Below, in pieces: positions 1-4,113 of a stretch of DNA of 5,970 bases. A program made the translations under genes and the position numbers. Origin of the DNA: Avoscillospira sp945864925 (GTDB taxonomy: Bacteria > Bacillota > Clostridia > Oscillospirales > Oscillospiraceae); NCBI GenBank assembly GCA_945830595.1, contig CALZZH010000152.1:1-5970 (forward strand), in the 5' to 3' direction. The stretch's first letter is position 1. Every line of letters begins with the position of its first letter. The notes below the pieces were generated by a model that saw only the letters and a program-made list of their open reading frames with translations, made no database searches and was not told where the DNA came from.

Positions 1-700
1 ACAGAGGCATGTTGGCCAGGTGGCCGGAGAAACGCCAGGAGGAGGAGCCGTCCAGGCCGGCGGAGGTGAAGGCGTCGAAGCCCAGCTCGTCAGCGCGGGC
101 ATGGATGTCATCGGCAACAGCCTTCAGGGAGGCGAAGTCGGTGATGTCGTCCAGGGAGTAGCCGGCCTCGGCCAGCAGAGCAGTGTTGGTGATGATGCCG
201 TAGGCCTCGTAGCAGTAGCCGATGGCCTTGACTTCGCCGGCGTCATTTCTCAGGTTGAAATCATCGGTGGTCATTTCGTTGTAAACGGCAGTGCCGGTCA
301 GATCCAGGCAATAGTCGTCCCAGTTGGCCAGAGCCTGCTGGTTGCCGACCTGGAACAGGGTGGGAGCGCCGTCCTTGCCCATCTGGGCGTTCAGGGTGGT
401 GTCATAGTCGCCGGAAGCAGCGGTGACGACCTTCACAGGCACGCCGGTCTTCTCGGTGTAGGTCTTAGCCAGATCCTGCCAGGCCTGATCAGCTTCGGGC
501 TTGAAGTTCAGGTAGTAGACAGAACCGGTGGCAGCGGGCTGCTCCTCGGCGGGAGCGGGCTCCTCGGTCTTTTCCTCAGCGGGAGCGGGAGTTTCAGTGG
601 TCTTTTCGGGCTCGGCGGGAGCGGGCTCGTTCTTGCTGCCGCAGGCAGCCAGACCCAGGACCATCACCAGAGCCAGAAGCAAAGCGAGAATCTTTTTCAT
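1..700 (-). CDS. ABC transporter substrate-binding lipoprotein, sugar-type (family 1), 3' end outside window
   Basis: The 233 visible codons start with a lipoprotein signal: two lysines, a leucine/alanine-rich core, and lipobox LAAC at residues 17-20, so Cys20 would be lipidated and anchored outside the membrane. A flexible Pro/Ala/Glu-rich linker follows (about residues 22-58). The periplasmic-binding-type fold then begins at VYYLNFKPEADQAWQDLAKTY, with KTGVPVKVVTAASGDYDTTL, a TLFQVGNQQAL segment, and an AYGIITNTALLAEAGY segment. This pattern is typical of extracellular solute-binding protein family 1, which feeds sugars or oligosaccharides to an ABC importer. The start is supported by AGGAGG (708-713) seven bases upstream. 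The rest of the protein, and probably the permease genes, lie to the left of the window. The upstream LacI-type operators fit carbohydrate control. The exact substrate cannot be read. Family assignment is confident; substrate class is inferred. Confidence 0.88.
   Translation of the reverse strand, partial: MKKILALLLALVMVLGLAACGSKNEPAPAEPEKTTETPAPAEEKTEEPAPAEEQPAATGSVYYLNFKPEADQAWQDLAKTYTEKTGVPVKVVTAASGDYDTTLNAQMGKDGAPTLFQVGNQQALANWDDYCLDLTGTAVYNEMTTDDFNLRNDAGEVKAIGYCYEAYGIITNTALLAEAGYSLDDITDFASLKAVADDIHARADELGFDAFTSAGLDGSSSWRFSGHLANMPL
545..628 (-). repeat. Tandem-like PAPAE linker repeats inside the lipoprotein gene
   Basis: An 18-base unit, ctcggcgggagcgggctc on the plus strand, occurs exactly at 545-562 and 611-628, with a degenerate copy at 575-592. 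It encodes PAPAE-type repeats between the lipid-anchored Cys20 and the folded domain. Such linkers are common spacers in Gram-positive binding lipoproteins. Copy number could vary between strains. Confidence 0.75.
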
Positions 701-724
701 GGTTGTTCCTCCTGTTGTAATAGT

Positions 725-739
725 CGCCGGATATCGGCG
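725..739 (-). other. Small hairpin in the lipoprotein mRNA leader
   Basis: CGCCG (725-729) and CGGCG (735-739) form a 5-bp stem with a 5-base loop. It lies in the predicted 5' leader between the operator and the ribosome binding site. It is too short and lacks a U-run to be an attenuator by itself. It may stabilise the leader or be incidental. Confidence 0.35.
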
Positions 740-748
740 TTGAGATAC

Positions 749-766
749 GTTGGAAACGTTTCCAAC
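749..766. promoter_or_regulatory. Perfect 18-bp palindromic operator (LacI/GalR family or CcpA cre)
   Basis: GTTGGAAACGTTTCCAAC is a perfect inverted repeat centred on the CpG at 757/758, the classic form for LacI/GalR-family regulators. It also fits the CcpA cre consensus WTGNAARCGNWWWCAW at all but one position, so catabolite control is an alternative. It sits just downstream of the predicted start of transcription (about 770, leftward) for the sugar-binding lipoprotein gene. A bound protein there should block initiation or early elongation. No regulator gene is visible in the window. Confidence 0.85.
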
Positions 767-776
767 TGATGGCCTT

Positions 777-805
777 ATTATATACCCCTCTGTGAGAAGA
801 AACAA
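777..805 (-). promoter_or_regulatory. Sigma-A-type promoter of the lipoprotein gene
   Basis: On the minus strand a perfect TATAAT (782 to 777) is preceded at exactly 17 bases by TTGTTT (805 to 800). Transcription would start near 770 and leave a leader of about 70 bases. The -10 is consensus and the -35 matches TTGACA at about half its positions, which suits a regulated promoter. The operator at 749-766 lies at roughly +5 to +22. Confidence 0.75.
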
Positions 806-891
806 GTCCCAAATTGTCGGGATTTTATTTTTCTGCATTTGCAATAAAAACCATTGCTGGTTTTTGTCGAAAAGCACAATAAATTCACACA

Positions 892-909
892 CTTTGAAAC
901 GTTTCCAAA
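892..909. promoter_or_regulatory. Second, imperfect operator for the same regulator
   Basis: TTTGAAACGTTTCCAAA (893-909) shares the GAAACGTTTCCAA core of the operator at 749-766. Its dyad centre is at 900/901 and symmetry is broken in the outer bases (T895 opposite C906). Centre-to-centre spacing to the first operator is 143 bp. It lies upstream of the lipoprotein promoter and might act as an auxiliary site. It is also compatible with a degenerate cre box. Confidence 0.65.
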
Positions 910-987
910 ACCGCTCTTTCCTGTTTCCTCTTGGAAATTCACAAGATTTCACCGTAAAACCATGAATATGCAGGTTTCACCCCGTCC

Positions 988-1053
988 GGGCGGCCACATC
1001 GGGCCGCCCCTACGGCGCGATCTAAAATGTAGGGCGGGGGCTTGCCCCCGCCG
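988..1053. repeat. GC-rich hairpin repeat doublet 1 (inverted, REPIN-like)
   Basis: Hairpin one pairs GGGCGGCC (988-995) with GGCCGCCC (1002-1009) and is followed by CTACGG. Hairpin two is preceded by GTAGGG and pairs GGCGGGGG (1033-1040) with CCCCCGCC (1045-1052). The shared termini CCCTAC (1008-1013) and GTAGGG (1029-1034) are themselves complementary, so the two units face each other across 15 bases. The arrangement resembles REP doublets (REPINs). Neither hairpin is followed by a T-run, so they are not classical terminators. Confidence 0.8.
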
Positions 1054-1092
1054 CAGGCAATACCGCACGGAGATTTTCAGGTGCCTGCACGC

Positions 1093-1163
1093 GGGCGGCT
1101 GATAGCCGCCCCTACGGTGTGCCCGCTCGTGATACACCGTAGGGCGGGCTGACCCAGCCCGCC
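1093..1163. repeat. GC-rich hairpin repeat doublet 2 (inverted, REPIN-like)
   Basis: Hairpin three pairs GGGCGGCT (1093-1100) with AGCCGCCC (1104-1111). Hairpin four pairs GGCGGGCT (1143-1150) with AGCCCGCC (1156-1163). Between them, CCCTACGGTGT (1110-1120) and ACACCGTAGGG (1134-1144) form an 11-bp perfect inverted repeat around a 13-base centre. This is the same tail-to-tail layout as the first doublet, with different stem sequences but the same CCCTACGG terminus. Confidence 0.82.
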
Positions 1164-1205
1164 GAAGGGCAACGTCAGCCTGGAAGATGGGTTCCATCCA
1201 TCGCA

Positions 1206-1246
1206 GTGCCTGCACGCGGCGGCCAGGGGTCTGGCCGCCCTACGGT
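1206..1246. repeat. Single GC-rich hairpin repeat of the same family
   Basis: GGCGGCCAG (1218-1226) pairs with CTGGCCGCC (1231-1239) around a GGGT loop, followed by CTACGGT. Its left flank GTGCCTGCACGCGG (1206-1219) exactly repeats the flank of hairpin three (1081-1094). The repeat unit therefore extends beyond the hairpin, or the segment was duplicated. Its terminus points the same way as hairpins one and three. Confidence 0.78.
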
Positions 1247-1312
1247 AAAAATCGGTATCGTCCGCGCAGTGGACACCTCAATTCCGCATTCTTCCGTCTC
1301 GACAATTCTCCG

Positions 1313-1341
1313 TTGTCAAGCCGGGCAAAGCATGATAAAAT
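1313..1341 (+). promoter_or_regulatory. Sigma-A-type promoter of the PGI-like gene
   Basis: TTGTCA (1313-1318) and TAAAAT (1336-1341) are separated by exactly 17 bases, with a TGn extended -10 (TGA at 1333-1335). Each hexamer differs from consensus at one position. Transcription would begin near 1348, about 24 bases before the ATG. It lies downstream of all five hairpin repeats, so these would not be in the mRNA. Confidence 0.75.
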
Positions 1342-1371
1342 ATAGTATTCAAACGCTTGGGGGGCTTACCT

Positions 1372-2661
1372 ATGATGAATGTGGATATTTCCAATGTCTG
1401 GACCTGTGTGACCCTGCCGGAGCTGCTGGGCAGCGAAAAAGAGGTATTCGACGCCCACAGCCTGCTGCAGAACCACAAGCCAGACGGCCCCGGCTTCCTG
1501 GGATGGCTCCACGCGCCGGAAACCGTCAGTGCACGGATGATCCACGGCGTCCGCCGGGTCTCGGAAAAAATCTGCGCGGATTCCGATATTCTGCTGGTCT
1601 GCGGCAGCGGCGGCCCATGGCAGGGCGCCCGGGCGGCCATCGACGCCTACTGCGGCGCCGGCCGCAACCTGCTGGGCCACCTGCCCCTGGTGCTGTTCGT
1701 CGGCGGCTCCCTGTCCAGCCGCCAGTGGGTGGAGCTGAGCCAGCTGCTGGAGGACCGGGACTACAGTCTGCACATCATCTCTCCCGACGGCAAGCCCCTG
1801 GCCCCCAACATCTCTGCCCGGAGCCTTCGGTGGATGATGGAGCGCAAATACGGCGCCAAGGCCAAGGAGCGTATCTCCGTGGCCACCCAGGCAGGTTCTC
1901 CCATGCAGAAAATGGCCCAGGAGGAGGGCTATGAACTGTTCCTCCTGCCCCGGGAGTTGGGCGGCGTCAGCAGCGCCCTGACGGCTGCGGCGCTGCTGCC
2001 CATGGCTGCCGCCGGAATCGATCCCCTGTCCGTTCTGGAGGGCGCCGCCGGAGCTTATGACGCCATGGACGTGCGCTCCTTCGAAAATCCCGCCTGGCTC
2101 TACGCCGCCGCCCGCAGCGTCCTGGGCCGCAAAGGCCGCAGCCAGGAACTGCTGTGCCTGTTTGACCACAATCTGGCCGCCTTTGGCCAGTGGTGGCAGC
2201 GGCAGGTCTGGCGCCATGAGCGCCGGGAGAGCGTGGGCCTGTCCACGGAGCCGGTGCTCCTGCCCGGCGACCTGGAAGCCCTGGACCAGATGGTTTCCTC
2301 CGGCCGCAGCGGCGTCTTTGAAACTGTGCTCCACTTCTCCCCCATCGCCAAAAAGGTGCCGGTGGAGATGGATTGGAAGGACTACGACGGTCTGGGCTTC
2401 CTGTCGGGCCGGAATCTGGATTATGTGGAGAAGCAGGTGCTCCAAGCCATGACGGAGGCCCATAACGATGCCGGCGTCCCCATTCTGGATCTGCAGGCCG
2501 GCGATCTGACGGCGGAGTCCCTGGGAGAGCTGTTCTGCTTCTTTGAGCTGTCCTCCGCCCTGACCGCCTGCATCTCCGGCGTGGATCCCTTCGACCTGGA
2601 TGCCTCCCGGGTGCGCCTGGCCGCCCTGAATCGCATGGGTATGCCCAGTACAAAACCATAG
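1372..2661 (+). CDS. Divergent glucose-6-phosphate isomerase (PGI)-like protein with degenerate active site
   Basis: This 429-residue protein is collinear with short bacterial PGI (about 450 residues) along its whole length. Matches include FLGW (42-45), DSDILLVCGSGG then GARAAI (70-90), SS..W..LS.LLED.DYS (115-132), KYG...A..RI (159-168), GG..S.LTA..LLPMA..G (197-215), an FETVL block (316-320), DYDGLGFLSG (337-346), AHNDAGVP (363-370) and DPFD (405-408). From recalled PGI sequences, key motifs are altered: GGSYLG is GGPWQG (80-85), the phosphate loop SKSGTTTEP is SPDGKPLAP (137-145), GGR is GGV (197-199), catalytic-Glu QEG is SSG (309-311), and FDQPGVEAYK is FDLDASRVR. Isomerase activity is therefore unlikely; a regulatory or scaffold role is only inference. 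ATG 1372 is chosen because GGGGGG (1359-1364) lies seven bases upstream; 1375 is possible, and TTG 1357 has no binding site. Confidence 0.85.
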   Translation: MMNVDISNVWTCVTLPELLGSEKEVFDAHSLLQNHKPDGPGFLGWLHAPETVSARMIHGVRRVSEKICADSDILLVCGSGGPWQGARAAIDAYCGAGRNLLGHLPLVLFVGGSLSSRQWVELSQLLEDRDYSLHIISPDGKPLAPNISARSLRWMMERKYGAKAKERISVATQAGSPMQKMAQEEGYELFLLPRELGGVSSALTAAALLPMAAAGIDPLSVLEGAAGAYDAMDVRSFENPAWLYAAARSVLGRKGRSQELLCLFDHNLAAFGQWWQRQVWRHERRESVGLSTEPVLLPGDLEALDQMVSSGRSGVFETVLHFSPIAKKVPVEMDWKDYDGLGFLSGRNLDYVEKQVLQAMTEAHNDAGVPILDLQAGDLTAESLGELFCFFELSSALTACISGVDPFDLDASRVRLAALNRMGMPSTKP

Positions 2662-2680
2662 AATTTGGCAAAACTAACAC

Positions 2681-2709
2681 TTGTATTCCCGCTGCAAAGC
2701 TGTTAGAAT
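2681..2709 (+). promoter_or_regulatory. Sigma-A-type promoter of the P-loop gene
   Basis: TTGTAT (2681-2686) and TAGAAT (2704-2709) are spaced by 17 bases, with a TGT extended -10 at 2701-2703. The start would fall near 2716, so the message would begin just before the hairpin at 2718-2746. The gene can thus be expressed independently of the PGI-like gene. I see no terminator between the two, so read-through is also possible. Confidence 0.72.
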
Positions 2710-2717
2710 GAGTAAAA

Positions 2718-2752
2718 GGGAGTTTGCACCGCAGGTGCCGTCTCCCCTACGG
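2718..2752 (+). repeat. Hairpin repeat copy at the 5' end of the P-loop mRNA
   Basis: The outer stem is GGGAG (2718-2722) with CTCCC (2742-2746). The inner stem is GCACC (2726-2730) with GGTGC (2734-2738) around a GCA loop. The element ends CCCCTACGG, the terminus shared by the intergenic repeats at 988-1246. No T-run follows, so it is not a terminator. Its position at the predicted transcript start suggests a protective 5' stem, which is inference. Confidence 0.68.
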
Positions 2753-2772
2753 CAAATAAGGAGGGCTTTCCT

Positions 2773-3183
2773 ATGGTTAAGGCAATCGTTGGTCTGAAGG
2801 GTTCCGGTAAGACCAAGCAACTGATCGATTCCATCAACACGGCTATTAAAACTGAATCCGGCAGCATGGTCTGCATCGAAAAGGGCAGCGCCCTGACGTT
2901 CGACATTGACTATCGCGTCCGCTTGATTGATGCCAGTGAATACGATATTGGCACCTATACATTCCTCAAGGGCTTTATCAGCGGCCTGCATGCGGGCAAC
3001 TTTGATATTTCCCACATTTTCATCGACGGTCTGTACAAGCTGTCCGGCTCCAAGGACCCGGAAGAAACCGCCGCGTTCCTGGCCTGGTGTGAGGCCTTCG
3101 GCAAGGCCAACAAGCTGGAGTTCACCATCTCCATCTCCGATGAAGTCTCCAACCTCCCCGAGAGCGTAACCAAATATCTGTAA
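2773..3183 (+). CDS. Small P-loop NTPase-like protein, function unknown
   Basis: I do not recognise the family of this 136-residue protein. It opens with a Walker A loop directly on the first strand, GLKGSGKT (residues 7-14, within AIVGLKGSGKTKQL), so nucleotide binding is very likely. HIFIDGL (81-87) is a plausible Walker B with Asp85, and EFTISISDE (116-124) looks like a further core strand ending in acidic residues. There is no signal peptide or membrane segment, so it should be cytoplasmic. The length allows only one minimal P-loop domain with no visible effector domain. The start is firm: AAGGAGGG (2758-2765) lies seven bases before the ATG. GGT, GTT and AAG codons and a lower GC content set it apart from the flanking genes and may mean high expression. 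It has its own promoter and is followed by a strong terminator. ATPase, GTPase or kinase activity cannot be distinguished. Confidence 0.85.
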   Translation: MVKAIVGLKGSGKTKQLIDSINTAIKTESGSMVCIEKGSALTFDIDYRVRLIDASEYDIGTYTFLKGFISGLHAGNFDISHIFIDGLYKLSGSKDPEETAAFLAWCEAFGKANKLEFTISISDEVSNLPESVTKYL

Positions 3184-3204
3184 TTTTAAATTTGGAATAT
3201 TACA

Positions 3205-3243
3205 GGGCTGCAGCGAATTCGCTGCAGCCCTTGTCTGTTATTT
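3205..3243 (+). terminator. Strong intrinsic terminator, perfect 26-bp palindrome
   Basis: Positions 3205-3230 are a perfect palindrome: an 11-bp stem (3205-3215 with 3220-3230, arm GGGCTGCAGCG) around AATT, followed by TTGTCTGTTATTT. It sits 21 bases after the P-loop stop codon. Being symmetric, it may also stop leftward transcription from proC, although the minus-strand tail (TGTAATATTCC) is only weakly U-rich. Confidence 0.82.
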
Positions 3244-3244
3244 G

Positions 3245-3292
3245 AATGAAAAATGATTTTGCATTTTACATTTTTAATTTTTCATTTCATTT
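3245..3292. repeat. AT-rich CATTTT-type repeat overlapping the proC stop codon
   Basis: The plus strand reads as a run of ATTTT blocks: ATTTTGCATTTTACATTTTTAATTTTTCATTTCATTT. Its ends pair as AATGAAAAAT (3245-3254) with ATTTTTCATT (3277-3286). It is far more AT-rich than its surroundings and runs through the proC stop (3282-3284) into the last codons. It may be a low-complexity repeat, or part of the 3' structure of the proBAC message. Confidence 0.6.
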
Positions 3293-4094
3293 CCCCCAGC
3301 TCTTTTGTCCGCCGGAAGGCGGCCTCCACGGCCTCCATGCAGGCGGCCCGGAAGGCCCGCTGCTCCAGAGCCCGGACGCCGGCGATGGTGGAGCCGCCGG
3401 GGCTGCAGACCGCGTCCTTCAGCTGGCCGGGATGCCGTCCCGTCTCCAAAGCCAGCCGGGCGGAGCCCAGCAGCATCTGGGCCGCATAGGCCTGAGCCTT
3501 GGCCCGGGGCAGACCGCAGGCCACGCCGCCGTCGGCCAGAGCCTCCAGGAACAGGTCGGCAAAGGCCGGGCCGCAGCCGGCCACGGCGCTGCCGGCGTCA
3601 ATGAGCCCCTCGGGCAGCCGGTCCAGCATTCCGGCCTGGGACATGCTCCGGCAGAACAGGTCCAGGGCCTCCGGCGGAACATGCTCCGCCGCATCGTAGA
3701 GAATCACGCCGCAGCCCACCGCCGCCGGCGTGTTGGGCATGATGCGGATCACAGGGTAATCGCCTCCCGCCATGCGCCGGATATCGGCCATGGTCAGGCC
3801 TGCCGCCATGGACACCAGGGCGAAATCGTCAGTCCGGGCCGCCAGTACCGGAGCCAGCTCCGCCAGCAGTCCCGCCATCATCTGGGGCTTGACCCCCAGG
3901 AAGATCAGACCGCAGGAGGCGGCAAGCTCCGCCGCCCGGGCTGTCCGGCACCCCAGCTCCGCCGCCAGAGCCTCTGCCTTGGCCGCCGTGCGGTTGTGGA
4001 GCAAAAGTTCATCCGGCCCGACGGCCTTGGCCGCCGCCCGGGCCAGAGCGCCGCCCATGTTGCCGGTGCCGAGAAATCCAATGGTGGAGTTCAT
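3282..4094 (-). CDS. proC: Pyrroline-5-carboxylate reductase (last step of proline synthesis)
   Basis: The enzyme reduces 1-pyrroline-5-carboxylate to L-proline with NAD(P)H in the cytoplasm. The 270 residues match the usual ProC length. The N-terminal Rossmann loop is IGFLGTGNMGGA (5-16), followed by FLGVKPQ (65-71), RIMPNTPAAVG (117-127), GCGPAF (173-178) in the helical dimer domain, EALADGGVACGLPR (184-197), and the C-terminal signature SPGGSTIAGVRALE (231-244). In that signature Thr236 corresponds to the substrate-contacting Thr known in PYCR1. GCGPAF has Cys where GSGPAY is usual, a mild variation. The start is supported by AAGGAAGGG immediately upstream. It begins 19 bases after the proA stop, so it should be cotranscribed with proB and proA. 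It converges on the P-loop gene, with the palindromic terminator between them. Confidence 0.97.
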   Translation of the reverse strand: MNSTIGFLGTGNMGGALARAAAKAVGPDELLLHNRTAAKAEALAAELGCRTARAAELAASCGLIFLGVKPQMMAGLLAELAPVLAARTDDFALVSMAAGLTMADIRRMAGGDYPVIRIMPNTPAAVGCGVILYDAAEHVPPEALDLFCRSMSQAGMLDRLPEGLIDAGSAVAGCGPAFADLFLEALADGGVACGLPRAKAQAYAAQMLLGSARLALETGRHPGQLKDAVCSPGGSTIAGVRALEQRAFRAACMEAVEAAFRRTKELGEMK

Positions 4095-4113
4095 AGAAAG
4101 CCCTTCCTTCCCC

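Larger units (their letters stand above)
701..1371. other. 671-bp intergenic control and repeat region without a credible gene
   Basis: This gap separates the divergently transcribed lipoprotein and PGI-like genes. The left third (701-960) is AT-rich and holds the lipoprotein promoter and two operators. The middle (981-1246) is GC-rich and holds five hairpin repeats. The right end holds the PGI-like promoter at 1313-1341. Open frames across it lack ribosome binding sites and encode low-complexity Arg/Pro/Gly-rich peptides from the repeats. I see no tRNA, riboswitch or CRISPR structure. In 1247-1312 I see only a short dyad, GACAA (1301-1305) with TTGTC (1313-1317), that overlaps the -35. Confidence 0.8.

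Noticed and set aside
725..738. CGCCGGATATCGGC also occurs inside proC (3775-3788)
   Set aside because: The 14-base match lies in coding sequence for ordinary ProC residues (the DIRRM region) and is probably chance in GC-rich DNA.
20..769. 249-codon plus-strand frame opposite the lipoprotein gene
   Set aside because: Its Gly/Ser/Val-rich repeats are the complement of the lipoprotein linker and codons. The minus-strand gene has a promoter, ribosome binding site and lipobox.
949..1215. 88-codon minus-strand and 82-codon plus-strand frames across the hairpin repeats
   Set aside because: Both encode Arg/Pro/Gly-rich peptides generated by the repeats and lack initiation signals.
988..1239. Hairpins as intrinsic terminators or a CRISPR array
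   Set aside because: None of the stems is followed by a T-run, so they are not classical terminators. The stems differ in sequence and spacing, with no identical repeats and regular unique spacers, so it is not CRISPR.
1357..1371. TTG at 1357 as the start of the PGI-like gene
   Set aside because: It would place the G-rich ribosome binding site inside the gene. ATG 1372 has the correct spacing and the same context as the other starts in the window.
1366..2463. 365-codon minus-strand frame opposite the PGI-like gene
   Set aside because: The sequence is Gly/Gln/Ala/His-rich with no recognisable motif or start signals. The plus-strand frame is collinear with PGI.
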